Of a DNA stretch of 64,000 bases, positions 1 to 8,730 are shown in pieces. Position numbers and translations under genes: made by a program. Every line of letters starts with the position of its first letter. The stretch's first letter is position 1. This stretch comes from Chryseobacterium formosum (GTDB lineage: Bacteria; Bacteroidota; Bacteroidia; Flavobacteriales; Weeksellaceae). The notes beneath the pieces are model-generated. The model did not search any database and was not told the DNA's origin. It saw only the letters and a program-made list of their open reading frames with translations. The DNA lies in assembly GCF_026460885.1 (NCBI RefSeq), contig NZ_JAOVZW010000013.1, positions 1 through 64,000 of the forward strand, written 5' to 3'.

Positions 1-570
1 CGGTATCGGGTAAGAATAGTATTCCGGTGTACAGGATGTTCTTTGCGAAAGAGACGACAAATCCATATTGGCAAGCTCTGTCACCTGCTCTTTGTTTTTA
101 AAATCTACAAATTCTCTGTTGCCAATTTTGGCTTTGTCTGCTTCCGTAAGATTGAGAACGATATGAAAAACCCTGTAGCTTCCGTCTGTATTGGGAGTCA
201 TCAGAACATTTTCTACCGGTGCATTGGCAGATGCATTATCTCTGATTACGCTGAAGGTGTAGGTGTGAAAATCGGGTCCGTTTTCTATGTAGATTACATC
301 ATCGGTATCTATGGTAATTCCGTTTCCGATGTTTACCAATTTACCTTGCACATTGAGCTGTTTCTTCTCTATCGCTGTTTCTGCCTTTTCAAGATTGGGC
401 AAAAGCTGGCTTCTGTGCTTGGCTTCACTTAGTGAAATTCTTTGGGAAGTAAGCCGCAGTTGGGTTTGTTGTTGCGCTTCTTCGTTGTGTAAGTCTTCGG
501 TTCTGCAGGAGTAAGCAGTAACGGCGACCAAAAGGATCAGGCAGAGCCTGAGAAATAGATTTTTCTTCAT
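1..570 (-). CDS. Partial lipoprotein of unknown function (C-terminus beyond the window)
   Basis: The minus frame is open from the ATG at 570 to position 1 (190 codons, no stop), so the gene runs off the left edge. Residues 1-22 form a short basic then hydrophobic signal peptide ending in the lipobox-like TAYSC, so C22 is probably lipidated. The next part is Gln/Glu-rich and helical (residues 28-75). A beta-rich stretch follows, with the motif GPDFHTYTF, and further on come EADKAKIG and a CTPEYY motif near the cut. I do not recognise the family. Base composition looks somewhat more GC-rich than the average of the window. It is divergent from the XRE gene at 709. Coding status is supported by the long open frame and the lipoprotein signal; function is unknown. 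Confidence 0.75.
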   Translation of the reverse strand, partial: MKKNLFLRLCLILLVAVTAYSCRTEDLHNEEAQQQTQLRLTSQRISLSEAKHRSQLLPNLEKAETAIEKKQLNVQGKLVNIGNGITIDTDDVIYIENGPDFHTYTFSVIRDNASANAPVENVLMTPNTDGSYRVFHIVLNLTEADKAKIGNREFVDFKNKEQVTELANMDLSSLSQRTSCTPEYYSYPIP

Positions 571-683
571 ACTATTGTGTTAGTTTTAGGGATTAAATAT
601 ATAAATTATTTTTCAATCACTACTATGTGATTGTTTTTAGCAAAACTAAAAGATTTTTCTTGCCGGTATCATTAATATTTTAA

Positions 684-691
684 TATTTTTG
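684..691 (+). promoter_or_regulatory. Putative -7 promoter element for the XRE gene
   Basis: TATTTTTG matches the Bacteroidota -7 consensus TAnnTTTG and lies 17 bases before the ATG at 709. No clear -33 TTG is spaced correctly, so this is a motif match only. Confidence 0.4.
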
Positions 692-708
692 ATTAAAATT
701 TTAATGAA

Positions 709-1089
709 ATGAAAATAGGAGGTAAAGTACGTAAGTACAGGGAAGTAAAAGGGTGGTCTCAGGATGATCTGGCTCTGCGTTTGGATGTTACTCAGGGAAC
801 AATTTCCAACATCGAATCGGACAAAACCATTCCCAATTCTCTTTTATTAAATAAAATGGCTAAAGAACTGGAAGTTGATATTAATGAATTGTTGAATGAT
901 TCAACGAGCAATATTATGTCAAATAACGAATTTAGTGACCATGCTGTAGCTGCTGTTAATCAGTATAATCCAGTTTTTAATATTCAGTCTCCTGAGCTTA
1001 CGGAAAGCATTCTCAAAAATCAGGAGCAGATTACAAAACTTATAGAAGCTCAAAGCAAGCTTATAGAAAGTCTGCTTAAAAACAAATAA
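709..1089 (+). CDS. XRE-family helix-turn-helix transcriptional regulator
   Basis: A 126-residue protein. Residues 5-60 form a Cro/C1-type HTH: GWSQDDLALRLDVTQGTIS carries the two recognition helices, then NIESDKTIPN and the hydrophobic MAKELEVDINELL closing helix. The remaining half contains a predicted amphipathic C-terminal helix (about 92-126, Glu/Gln/Lys/Leu-rich) that could mediate dimerisation. The ATG at 709 is used because the nearby ATG at 703 meets TGA after two codons. The gene stands alone between the divergent lipoprotein and a convergent hypothetical gene, with a bidirectional terminator after it. Proteins of this size are common orphan regulators in flavobacteria; the target is unknown. 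It could regulate itself or the divergent lipoprotein. Confidence 0.85.
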   Translation: MKIGGKVRKYREVKGWSQDDLALRLDVTQGTISNIESDKTIPNSLLLNKMAKELEVDINELLNDSTSNIMSNNEFSDHAVAAVNQYNPVFNIQSPELTESILKNQEQITKLIEAQSKLIESLLKNK

Positions 1090-1198
1090 TGAAATAAGTG
1101 AAGAATGTCTTGAAGTGGTCAGGCTTTAGTCGATGTGGTTGTAGCCTTGCTTAGAGTATCTTTATACCATATATAAAGGGTTTTCACCTACTACGATA

Positions 1199-1236
1199 AA
1201 TACCAATACCCCCTTCATGAAGGGGGTATTGGTATT
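1199..1236. terminator. Perfect 38-bp palindrome, bidirectional terminator
   Basis: Positions 1199-1217 are the exact reverse complement of 1218-1236, with a C5/G5 core and T-rich flanks on both sides. It lies between the convergent genes 709-1089 (+) and 1280-1792 (-), as expected of a shared intrinsic terminator. Confidence 0.75.
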
Positions 1237-1279
1237 TTATGTAACCCTATTTGGGTATTTATAAAATGCCTGCAGCCGC

Positions 1280-1792
1280 TTATGATGCCGGTTGATTACC
1301 GTTTGCAGGCGGTGTTGTGGTGCTTGAAGAAGAGGATGATATAGATGAACTGAAAAACTGTTTCATGTCATCATAGATCACATTGGTTCCCGGTACGTTT
1401 TCACCCGAAAGAAACTTCACGTTTCTGTAGAATGTAATAGCATTGTGGTAATTGTCGTGATCCAGCAACACCTTAGTATCAGAAAGCTGCTCGGTAAGAG
1501 AGCTTAGCCTTTGAAGTCTGTTTTCTATCTGCTGTCTTGCAGAAAAATCATTGTCAAATTCTGTTTTATCTAAAAACCCAGGTACATGCTGCGGGTATTG
1601 CTCCATATAACCCTTTGCTTTGTTTACAAAAAGCTTATTTTGCTCGGCTATTCTGCCATACTGCTGTCTTTGGTCGGGAGTAAGATTGATTGTCTTGCCC
1701 TGAAGTACTGCTTCGATGGCTTGAATTGCCTGATCGATGTTAGTAAGTTCGTTTTCAGAAAAAGTAAGACTGATTAAATTGTCAAATGCCAT
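1280..1792 (-). CDS. Hypothetical protein with Ser/Thr/Pro-rich tail
   Basis: A 170-residue protein without a signal peptide. Residues 1-145 look all-helical, with repeated amphipathic segments (AFDNLISLTFSENELTNID at the start, and a Tyr/Asn-rich section near DHDNYHNAITFYRN). The last 20-25 residues are a low-complexity tail of Ser, Thr, Pro and Asn. I know similar uncharacterised proteins in flavobacteria but cannot name a function. It is a single gene, convergent with the XRE regulator. The start is the ATG at 1792, just downstream of an AT-rich region. Confidence 0.65.
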   Translation of the reverse strand: MAFDNLISLTFSENELTNIDQAIQAIEAVLQGKTINLTPDQRQQYGRIAEQNKLFVNKAKGYMEQYPQHVPGFLDKTEFDNDFSARQQIENRLQRLSSLTEQLSDTKVLLDHDNYHNAITFYRNVKFLSGENVPGTNVIYDDMKQFFSSSISSSSSSTTTPPANGNQPAS

Positions 1793-1946
1793 AATAATTT
1801 TTTTAAATAATTTGCAAGAACTAAATTAATATATTTTTGGATATGTATAATTATTTGTTTAAAATTTATATAATTGTTTGCTTTTTTGCGTTTTAGTATT
1901 GTTTTCATTTAATTTATTATGTTAAATAGTGGTAATGTGATATTAT

Positions 1947-1975
1947 TGTTATATAGATTTTTAATATTAATTTTG
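1947..1975 (+). promoter_or_regulatory. Bacteroidota-type promoter of the DUF2490 gene
   Basis: TTG at 1947-1949 and TAATTTTG at 1968-1975 are separated by 18 bases, which fits the -33/-7 arrangement known for this phylum. The ATG follows at 2014. Confidence 0.5.
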
Positions 1976-2013
1976 TTAATTACGATAGTTAATATAAATT
2001 AATTTAAATAAGA

Positions 2014-2685
2014 ATGAAATTTTTTAAAAAGCTAACTGTTTCTGTTTTATGTCTTGGAAGTTTCCTTTCATTTGCTCAGGAAAATGATCTTGGAGCTTGG
2101 TATATGTATTTTGGAAATAATAAAATCAGCAAAAAATTAAATTTCCATAATGAAATCCAATATCGTAATTTTGATGGAATCGGAGATTTAGAGCAATTAT
2201 TAATCCGCACCGGAATAGGATATGATTTGACTGAAAATAACAATAATGTTTTGTTGGGGTATGGTTTTATTCTAAGCCAACCTTATATAAAAGGTGAAAA
2301 AACTGAGAATATTGAACATCGTATTTTCCAGCAATTTATTACAAAACAGAAGTTTGGAAGATTCAATTTACAGCATCGTTATCGTTTGGAAGAGCGTTTT
2401 TTACAGGATGATTTCAGGATGAGGTTTCGTTATTTATTAGGGTTGAATATTCCGATTAATAATAAGGAAATGTTGCCAAAAACCTTATATGTTTCGGCTT
2501 ATAATGAGATTTTTTTGAATCTTGATAGTCCGGTTTTCGACAGAAACCGGGTTTACGGAGCTTTAGGATTTGTGATCAATAAAAATATGAGAATTGAAGC
2601 AGGTTATATGAATCAGCTTCAGGAAAATAAAAACCGCGGACAAATACAAATTGGTTTTTACAACAATATTCCTACGAGAAATTAA
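2014..2685 (+). CDS. DUF2490 family outer-membrane beta-barrel protein
   Basis: A 223-residue protein with signal peptide MKFFKKLTVSVLCLGSFLSFAQ. After that it shows alternating amphipathic beta strands and the typical DUF2490 opening, LGAWYMYFGN followed by NFHNEIQYRNFD, then HRYRLEERF and a C-terminal strand ending in IGFYNN. The family is predicted to form a small outer-membrane barrel; its role is not established. The gene lies about 100 bases ahead of the antiporter on the same strand, and the spacing neither proves nor excludes co-transcription. Family assignment rests on my reading of the motif pattern. Confidence 0.8.
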   Translation: MKFFKKLTVSVLCLGSFLSFAQENDLGAWYMYFGNNKISKKLNFHNEIQYRNFDGIGDLEQLLIRTGIGYDLTENNNNVLLGYGFILSQPYIKGEKTENIEHRIFQQFITKQKFGRFNLQHRYRLEERFLQDDFRMRFRYLLGLNIPINNKEMLPKTLYVSAYNEIFLNLDSPVFDRNRVYGALGFVINKNMRIEAGYMNQLQENKNRGQIQIGFYNNIPTRN

Positions 2686-2785
2686 AGTAAAAAAGACTTT
2701 GATTCGGTCTTTAAAAACAGAATTTATAGAGTTTTCAAAACTCAAAAAAACAATACTTTTTTTTAACAACTAAATAATCACAACC

Positions 2786-4396
2786 ATGATTCACGATTAC
2801 GTAATTATTTCCATCGCTGTACTTTTATCGGTGATGATTTTGGTGATGGTAGGGCAGAAGCTCAAAGTAGCTTACCCGATTTTTCTTGTGATTGCAGGCT
2901 TGCTCGTAAGCTTCATTCCGGGAATGCCGCAAATAGAAATTGAGCCAGATTTGGTATTTCTTATATTTCTTCCGCCTATTTTATTTGAAGCAGCGTGGTT
3001 TACTTCTTGGCAGGATTTTCATAAATGGAGAAAACAGATTTTCTCGATGGCATTCGGATTGGTTTTCTTAACGTCAATTGTTGTAGCTTATCTTTCTTCA
3101 TCCATTATTCCGGGATTAACGGTTGCAATGGGATTTCTTTTGGGTGGTGTAAATTCTCCTCCGGATGCAGTTGCAGCGACTTCTGTTTTAAAAAACATGA
3201 AAATTCCTAAAAAGATTACAACCATCTTAGAAGGTGAAAGTTTAATTAATGATGCTTCAAGTTTAATTGTATTTAAATTTGCTTTGGCAGCTGTAATTTC
3301 AGGACAGTTTATCTTCCGTGAAGCGGTGACAGATTTCTTTACAATGGCGATTGGTGGTGTTGCAGTGGGAATTGGGGCTGGCTTGGTTTTCGGGAAATTT
3401 TTAAGATTAATTCCTTCCAATTCTAATATTGATACCGTTATTACTTTAATTGTTCCTTATGTAATGTATGTTGCAGCAGAACATTTTCATTTTTCCGGAG
3501 TTTTGGCAGTCGTTGCAGGAGGTTTATTAATGTCTTATAATTCGCATTGTTATCTAAGTCATACTTCAAGAATTCAGTCTGGTAATGTTTGGAGCGTTCT
3601 TATTTTCCTTATGAATACTATTATTTTCATTTTAATAGGTCTTGAATTACCAATTGTGGTTGCTGCAATGAAAGATTATACGATTTCAGAAGGTATTTTA
3701 TACAGTATTGTCATTGGAGGAGCTATTATTTTTACACGATTAGCATATAGTTACGCGATTGTGTATGTTCCAAGGCTTTTATCCAAAAAAGTTCGGGAAG
3801 AAAACCCAAAACCCGATTGGAAAGAACCATTTATTATAAGTTTTGCGGCAATGAGAGGAGTGGTTTCTTTAGCGGCTGCACTTTCAATTCCTGTTTACAT
3901 AAGTCCGGGAGAAGCGTTTCCGCACAGAAATATTATTTTATTTGTGACTTTTGTGATTATTCTGATTACGTTAGTCGGACAAGGATTATTGCTGTCTCCG
4001 ATCCTAAAATTCCTTAAAATTGATGATGCAGGAAGCGATCTTCCGGAAGAAAAACAGGAGGCAATTTTAATGAAAAAATTAAAAGAAACTGCACTTCAAA
4101 AGCTAACTTCAGATTTTTCAGAATTGTCTGAAAACAACAGTCTCGTAAGACATCAAATTTATAAGCTGGAAAATGAAATGAAACTGATTGCGGATAAAGC
4201 ACAATGTATGGGCTCAACCGTAGATTATGCTGCAGCAATGAACGAAAATAAAGATGTTTTAAGACAGGTTATTCAGGCTCAGAGAAATGAACTTCACAAA
4301 ATGAAACGTGAGAAAATATTCGATGATCATGTGATGAGAACCATTGAAATGCAGCTGGATTTTGATGAAGCTAAAATTACAGGTTTTGCTCATTAA
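2786..4396 (+). CDS. CPA1-family Na+/H+ (cation:proton) antiporter
   Basis: A 536-residue inner-membrane transporter. Residues 1-415 hold about 12 hydrophobic segments. Characteristic CPA1 motifs are visible: FLPPILFEAA (61-70), SPPDAVAA (124-131, with D127) and ESLINDASS (151-159, with the ND pair of the ion-binding site). A second conserved helix carries FAAMRGVVSLAAAL. The last 120 residues are charged and helical, as in bacterial NhaP/YjcE-like antiporters, and probably form a cytoplasmic regulatory tail. It exchanges Na+ or K+ for protons to control internal pH; the exact ion cannot be read from sequence. Length is normal for the family. Confidence 0.92.
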   Translation: MIHDYVIISIAVLLSVMILVMVGQKLKVAYPIFLVIAGLLVSFIPGMPQIEIEPDLVFLIFLPPILFEAAWFTSWQDFHKWRKQIFSMAFGLVFLTSIVVAYLSSSIIPGLTVAMGFLLGGVNSPPDAVAATSVLKNMKIPKKITTILEGESLINDASSLIVFKFALAAVISGQFIFREAVTDFFTMAIGGVAVGIGAGLVFGKFLRLIPSNSNIDTVITLIVPYVMYVAAEHFHFSGVLAVVAGGLLMSYNSHCYLSHTSRIQSGNVWSVLIFLMNTIIFILIGLELPIVVAAMKDYTISEGILYSIVIGGAIIFTRLAYSYAIVYVPRLLSKKVREENPKPDWKEPFIISFAAMRGVVSLAAALSIPVYISPGEAFPHRNIILFVTFVIILITLVGQGLLLSPILKFLKIDDAGSDLPEEKQEAILMKKLKETALQKLTSDFSELSENNSLVRHQIYKLENEMKLIADKAQCMGSTVDYAAAMNENKDVLRQVIQAQRNELHKMKREKIFDDHVMRTIEMQLDFDEAKITGFAH

Positions 4397-4473
4397 AATA
4401 CTCAAAAATGTCAATTTTAGTTAAATCAGTGTAATAGACCTGCGACAGATTAGCAGAGAGGAATAAAATTTGC

Positions 4474-4481
4474 TATTTTTG
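4474..4481 (+). promoter_or_regulatory. Putative -7 promoter element before the glutaminyl cyclase gene
   Basis: TATTTTTG, a match to TAnnTTTG, lies 21 bases ahead of the ATG at 4503 in the antiporter-cyclase gap. A -33 TTG is not obvious. Confidence 0.4.
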
Positions 4482-4502
4482 GGGAAATTTTAGAAATAAA
4501 AA

Positions 4503-5525
4503 ATGAAAAATAAAATAATTGTAGGTTTTGCAGCTTTACTTTTGGTAATGTCTTGTAAAAATGACGATAAAATATTGACTTCTTTAGCTGATTATAATTC
4601 ATCAATGGAAACTGCAGGTTATCATTTTGGTGACAAACTAGATCTTCCGAAAGAGGTTTTAGATAATGCAGAAAGTATTACAATAAGTTTTGGTGAAAAA
4701 GAATCTAAAAGTCTTATAGTTGATCCTAAATATTTTATGTTGGGAGATAATGCAATTACTTTTAATATTAAAACTAAAAGTGGCGAAAATCTGTATCAGG
4801 ACGCAACAATTAATGTGTACAGCAAAGCTCCGGAGCAAAATTTAAATTACGAAATTGTTGCAGAATATCCACATGATCCGAAAAATTTCGTACAGGGTTT
4901 TCAAATTGAGGGAAATACAATCTATGAAAGTGAAGGCCAATACGGTTCATCAAGGTTAATTACCTACAAACTTGGAGAAACTACTCCTATTAAAGAAACA
5001 AAACAGTCAGATGATGTTTTTTCTGAGGGAAGTACAATTGCTGGAGATAAAGTGTATCAGTTGACTTGGGAAAACAAAAAAGGATTTGTTTACGATAAAA
5101 ATACGTTAAGCTTAGTTTCAGAATTTGCTTATCCGGATATGATGGTAAAAGGTTGGGGTTTAACGTATGATGGTAAAAATCTTATCGCTTCAGACGGTAC
5201 AAAAAATCTTTACTTTTTAGATGTAAAAGATCCTTCAAAAATGGTAAAATATATTTCTGTTGCTGGAAATACTTCAGTATATGACCAATTAAACGAATTG
5301 GAATATTATAAAGGTTTTATCTATGCAAATGTTTGGCAGAAACCAATTATTCTAAAAATAAATCCTGCTAACGGAGAGGTTGTAGGGAAATTTGATTTTA
5401 CAGATCTTACCAAACAAAATACAAAAGGAAGTGATGATGTATTAAACGGAATCGCTTTCAAAGGAGATAATATGTTGGTAACCGGAAAAAACTGGTCAAA
5501 AATTTACGAAGTTGCTATTAAATAG
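4503..5525 (+). CDS. Glutaminyl-peptide cyclotransferase (lipoprotein)
   Basis: A 340-residue protein. The signal peptide ends in VMSCKND, so C18 is the likely lipidated residue and the enzyme should be anchored in the envelope. Residues about 110-340 resemble the plant/bacterial glutaminyl cyclase beta-propeller: YPHDPKNFVQGFQIEG, YESEGQYGSS, VYQLTWENKKGFVYD, GWGLTYDG, LNELEYYKGFIYANVW and LNGIAF are the recurring blades. The reaction converts N-terminal Gln of exported peptides to pyroglutamate. The N-terminal about 90 residues form an Ig-like module seen in Bacteroidota members. Monocistronic layout is likely. The family call is strong; substrate proteins are unknown. Confidence 0.85.
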   Translation: MKNKIIVGFAALLLVMSCKNDDKILTSLADYNSSMETAGYHFGDKLDLPKEVLDNAESITISFGEKESKSLIVDPKYFMLGDNAITFNIKTKSGENLYQDATINVYSKAPEQNLNYEIVAEYPHDPKNFVQGFQIEGNTIYESEGQYGSSRLITYKLGETTPIKETKQSDDVFSEGSTIAGDKVYQLTWENKKGFVYDKNTLSLVSEFAYPDMMVKGWGLTYDGKNLIASDGTKNLYFLDVKDPSKMVKYISVAGNTSVYDQLNELEYYKGFIYANVWQKPIILKINPANGEVVGKFDFTDLTKQNTKGSDDVLNGIAFKGDNMLVTGKNWSKIYEVAIK

Positions 5526-5616
5526 TTAAAAACTGAAAGCAATTTCTTACTTAATAAAATAAAGATGTAAATTGGTGGCGTTCCTTCGGGAGCGCTATGT
5601 TGTTAAAATAGATTTT

Positions 5617-6522
5617 TTGAAAATATTCTCATTTTTTTTCTTTCTTTTTTTCTGTACTGTTTCGGCGCAGAAAGCTCTTCCTTTTGATTCTTTAAAACTA
5701 AAGGAAACGAAAGATATGTTTGCAGATGATTATGGAAATCTCTATTTATATCGGAACAAAGATTTCAGTTTTACGAAATACGATTCTTTAGGAAAACAGT
5801 TGGGGAAAATGATGTTTACCGTTCCTTTTCGGGTTCAGGGAGTTCAAAATCCTTTAAGTGTTGCGCTTTTTTCGGAAAATGCTCAGGAAATGAAATTTGT
5901 AGATCAGAATCTTAATGAAATTCAGAAACTTGATTTCAGACAGAAATTCACCTTTATAAGACATGCTTATGCGGAAGATCTGCAGCAGATTTGGTTATTA
6001 GATGAAAGTACAAAACGTCTTCTTCAGTATAATTTCAGAAACGACACAACAATAAATTCGTTTCCATTTGATGCCAACTTTGATGATTTAATTGATCTTT
6101 TGGTTTTCGAAAATAAAGTATATATTTTAACTAAAACGCAATTCAGAGTTTACAATTTAAAGTTTGAAAAACTCTTTGAGGCTCCTGTAGAAAACGGAAA
6201 ACGTTTCAGAAGAGAGAATGAAGTTATTTTAATTATCGCAAAAAATACTATTTTTAAATACATTCCGGAGAAAGAATTAGCCAAAATTTTTGAAGATCCC
6301 GATGCTCAGATTGTGGATAAAAATTCGCTCGCATATTTTGAAGTGAAAGGCAACAAACTCTATCTTTACAGCCTTGAAAATATCGCTGATATTAAAAAAA
6401 ATAAAGAAGCTGAAAAGCAGAAAAAAGAACTCGAAGAATCCATCGAAAAACTGGAAGTTGAAAAGTCTGAGAAATCAGATATTATCAAATTGATGGATGA
6501 AATTGAAGACTTGGGTTTTTAG
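5617..6522 (+). CDS. Conserved hypothetical secreted protein, propeller-like
   Basis: The open frame starts at a TTG at 5572, but the TTG at 5617 gives a proper signal peptide (LKIFSFFFFLFFCTVSAQ) and is preferred; no ATG fits. The mature protein (about 280 residues) has repeated strands such as DDYGNLYLYRNKDFSFTKYD and IWLLDESTKRLLQYN, suggesting a small six-bladed beta-propeller. It ends in a long Lys/Glu coiled coil (about 262-295). I cannot assign a function. It sits 33 bases ahead of the deoxynucleoside kinase gene on the same strand, so they may be co-transcribed. Proteins of this type are commonly found next to the kinase in related genomes, from memory only. Confidence 0.7.
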   Translation: MKIFSFFFFLFFCTVSAQKALPFDSLKLKETKDMFADDYGNLYLYRNKDFSFTKYDSLGKQLGKMMFTVPFRVQGVQNPLSVALFSENAQEMKFVDQNLNEIQKLDFRQKFTFIRHAYAEDLQQIWLLDESTKRLLQYNFRNDTTINSFPFDANFDDLIDLLVFENKVYILTKTQFRVYNLKFEKLFEAPVENGKRFRRENEVILIIAKNTIFKYIPEKELAKIFEDPDAQIVDKNSLAYFEVKGNKLYLYSLENIADIKKNKEAEKQKKELEESIEKLEVEKSEKSDIIKLMDEIEDLGF

Positions 6523-6555
6523 ATTTAAATCATTTCAAAAATAAAGAGACAGAAT

Positions 6556-7170
6556 ATGCACATTGCAGTTACAGGAAATATTGGAGCAGGAAAAACGACG
6601 TTAACCAGAATGCTTGCAAAACATTACAATTGGGATGCACAGTTTGAAGATGTAGATCACAACCCGTATCTGGAAGACTTTTATGCAGATATGAGCAAAT
6701 GGAGTTTTGCTTTGCAGATTTATTTCTTGGGAAGCAGATTTCGTCAGGTAAAAGAGATCAGAGAGAGTGGGAAAAATATTATTCAGGATCGTACAATCTA
6801 TGAAGATGCTCATATTTTTGCTGAAAACCTGAATGATATGAAACTCCTTTCAGACAGAGATTTCAAAAACTACGCTTCACTTTTTGATTTGATGAAAACC
6901 TTTGTTTCTGCGCCCGATTTATTAATTTATCTTAAATCTGATGTTCCTAATTTAGTAAAGAAAATCTACAAAAGAGGTCGTGAATATGAAGCGACAATCA
7001 GTATAGAATATCTTTCTAAATTGAATAAAAAATACGAAAAGTGGATTACCAATTACACTGAAGGGAAATTACTGATTATTGAAGTTGACGACCTTGATTT
7101 TGTTGAAAAACCTGAAGATTTCGGTTTAATTTTAGAGAAGATTGAAACAGAATTAAACGGATTATTTTAA
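6556..7170 (+). CDS. Deoxynucleoside kinase
   Basis: A 204-residue cytoplasmic enzyme that phosphorylates deoxynucleosides with ATP in the salvage pathway. Residues 7-14 (GNIGAGKT) are the P-loop. DRTIYED at 78-84 matches the ERS/DRS-type motif that binds the sugar and base, and RGREYE near 146 matches the LID Arg region. Length and motif order fit the dNK/dGK/dCK family rather than thymidylate kinase. The base specificity (dA/dG versus dC) cannot be told from the sequence. It is 33 bases downstream of the secreted protein gene. Confidence 0.88.
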   Translation: MHIAVTGNIGAGKTTLTRMLAKHYNWDAQFEDVDHNPYLEDFYADMSKWSFALQIYFLGSRFRQVKEIRESGKNIIQDRTIYEDAHIFAENLNDMKLLSDRDFKNYASLFDLMKTFVSAPDLLIYLKSDVPNLVKKIYKRGREYEATISIEYLSKLNKKYEKWITNYTEGKLLIIEVDDLDFVEKPEDFGLILEKIETELNGLF

Positions 7171-7197
7171 TTTTTAGATTAACATAATATTTGGTTC

Positions 7198-7205
7198 TAA
7201 ATTTG
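7198..7205 (+). promoter_or_regulatory. Putative -7 promoter element before the ArsC-like gene
   Basis: TAAATTTG fits TAnnTTTG and lies 41 bases before the ATG at 7247. Confidence 0.35.
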
Positions 7206-7246
7206 TTTACCAAATAATACATTCAATCTTTAAAAATCAAATCAAA

Positions 7247-7597
7247 ATGCTGGTAAAAGTTCTTCATAACGGAAATTGTTCAAAATCTAATGCTGTTTTG
7301 GAATATTTGGACGAAAATGGTGTTCCGTTCGAAATTATCAATATTGTTGAAGAACCTTTAAGTGTTTTAGAATTGAAAACTTTACTGAAAAAGCTTAATC
7401 AAAGCGTATTTCATATCATCAGAAAAGAAGAGAAATTATATCTTGAAAATTATGCAGGAAAAGATCATTCTGAAGAAGAGTGGTTGCAGATTTTATCAGA
7501 AAATCCTTCATTAATTCAAAGACCGATTTTAATTAAAGGCTCTGTTGCAATGTTGGGAAGGCCAATTGAAAATGTGAAATTTTTTATCGAAAAATAG
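7247..7597 (+). CDS. ArsC/Spx-family thioredoxin-fold protein
   Basis: A 116-residue ArsC-fold protein: N-terminal strand, then HNGNCSKS with the single active-site C11. Downstream come the helical insert (residues 35-85) and the RPILIKG segment (91-97) that holds the conserved Arg-Pro cis-proline region. True glutaredoxin-dependent arsenate reductases read HNPxCGTSR here; Gly-Asn and Ser-Lys replace the usual residues. It could reduce arsenate or be a YffB/Spx-like protein of unknown substrate. No ars operon genes lie nearby. A strong intrinsic terminator follows. Confidence 0.8.
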   Translation: MLVKVLHNGNCSKSNAVLEYLDENGVPFEIINIVEEPLSVLELKTLLKKLNQSVFHIIRKEEKLYLENYAGKDHSEEEWLQILSENPSLIQRPILIKGSVAMLGRPIENVKFFIEK

Positions 7598-7628
7598 TTC
7601 TGAAAAAGTCAGATTTATATAAAAATAG

Positions 7629-7659
7629 AAAAGGTTAGTTTTAAAACTAACCTTTTTTT
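7629..7659. terminator. Intrinsic terminator after the ArsC-like gene
   Basis: A perfect 14-bp inverted repeat (7629-7642 against 7643-7656) with the core GGTTAG/CTAACC and a run of seven T. The A-rich left side lets it also serve the convergent gene at 7679. Confidence 0.8.
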
Positions 7660-7678
7660 ATTTGCAATTTATTTTTGC

Positions 7679-7984
7679 TTAAAGCAAAATAACGTTTTCT
7701 ATTCTTGCGACTTCCTGATAAATACGAACCACCTGATCCGCATCTAAAACAAAAGCGTTTATATTGCAGGCTGTGTATTTTCCGTTTTTACTTTCGCGGT
7801 TTCCCATTGTAAATTTTATACCGTCGAATACTTTATAAATTTCCGTCAGTTTTGCCTCATCAGTAGGAATGATAAATTTGAATAAATAATCTTCCGGAAA
7901 ATCGTGATGACCTTCCAGTTTTTCCTTTAATGATTTGTAAAATTCTTCAGGATTTGCATTTTCATTTCCTTGTAATATTTCCAT
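7679..7984 (-). CDS. DUF493 family protein
   Basis: A 101-residue cytoplasmic protein of the YbeD/DUF493 type. The family pattern is visible: FYKSLKEKLEGHHDFPEDYLFKFIIP, then the NRESKNGKYTACNI strand and the closing helix QVVRIYQEVARIENVILL. The fold is a small ferredoxin-like ACT-type regulator domain. Its function is unsettled, although E. coli YbeD sits in the lipoate gene region. It is 39 bases downstream of the DUF4197 gene, and both are probably on one transcript. Confidence 0.85.
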   Translation of the reverse strand: MEILQGNENANPEEFYKSLKEKLEGHHDFPEDYLFKFIIPTDEAKLTEIYKVFDGIKFTMGNRESKNGKYTACNINAFVLDADQVVRIYQEVARIENVILL

Positions 7985-8023
7985 TTTCTTCCTTAATAAT
8001 ATATAAATATAATGAAATTCGTC

Positions 8024-8701
8024 TTATTTTCCAAACGGAGCGAGCAAAGACGCAGAGTTTTGCTTTTCGTGATCTTCAATAATATTGAACATCCCGTTAA
8101 CAAGTTGTTCTGAAGCTAAAGTACTCAATCCACCTGCATTTACACTTGTTTTGTTACCTCCTAATAAGCTTCCCAAAAGATTAGTTCCCGATAATGCTGT
8201 ATTAATTGTTTTTACAATTCCGTATTTATTAAGTTCCTGCTCAACTCTTGGCGCAATCGCTGCGACAAGCTGTGTCTGAGTTTTTTCTCTTAAAATCAAA
8301 GTAGCCGTTCCTTTTTCCCCTTGAATAATTCTCGTAACGTCTTGAGCATTCAAACTGTTAACCGCAGTTTCTAAAATAGGTTTCGAAATGTTTACCGTAT
8401 AAACAGCTGCTTCAGCAATATATTCTCTCTCTTTTGTAACAATTGAGGGGGCAATTTTCTCCAAAGTGGTATTGATATCACGAAGTTCTTTAGGTAAAGC
8501 TTTATCTACCAAATTATTTTGAAGGAAAGCTTCTTTGTTTCCATAAATATTTGCTCCTTTGTTAATTCCGCCAAGCAATACTCTCTTTATAACTGCTAAA
8601 CCTAAATCTGATGTAGCTAAAGAAGTGCAAGATTGCATCGTCGTATTGATAATTGCACCAGTTCCTAAAATGATAGCTGCTGCGATAATATATTTTTTCA
8701 T
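8024..8701 (-). CDS. DUF4197 domain-containing envelope protein
   Basis: A 225-residue protein with an N-terminal hydrophobic segment (residues 3-20) followed by SC at 24-25, which may be a lipobox. The rest follows the DUF4197 pattern: LAVIKRVLLGGINKGA, LPKELRDINTTLEKI, FT-like AVYTVNISKPI and the C-terminal IEDHEKQNSASLLAPFGK. The function of the family is unknown. It is transcribed with DUF493 and preceded by a good Bacteroidota promoter. The convergent side ends at the terminator near 7650. Confidence 0.85.
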   Translation of the reverse strand: MKKYIIAAAIILGTGAIINTTMQSCTSLATSDLGLAVIKRVLLGGINKGANIYGNKEAFLQNNLVDKALPKELRDINTTLEKIAPSIVTKEREYIAEAAVYTVNISKPILETAVNSLNAQDVTRIIQGEKGTATLILREKTQTQLVAAIAPRVEQELNKYGIVKTINTALSGTNLLGSLLGGNKTSVNAGGLSTLASEQLVNGMFNIIEDHEKQNSASLLAPFGK

Positions 8702-8730
8702 TATAATTTTTTATTCTTTCTAAACTTTGT

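Noticed and set aside
43..432. Plus-strand 129-residue ORF at the left end
   Set aside because: It is antisense to the partial lipoprotein at 1-570, which has a proper signal peptide and a fully open frame.
7247..7597. Member of an arsenic resistance operon
   Set aside because: No arsR, acr3 or arsB lies near, and the active-site loop is not the HNPxCGTSR of arsenate reductases.
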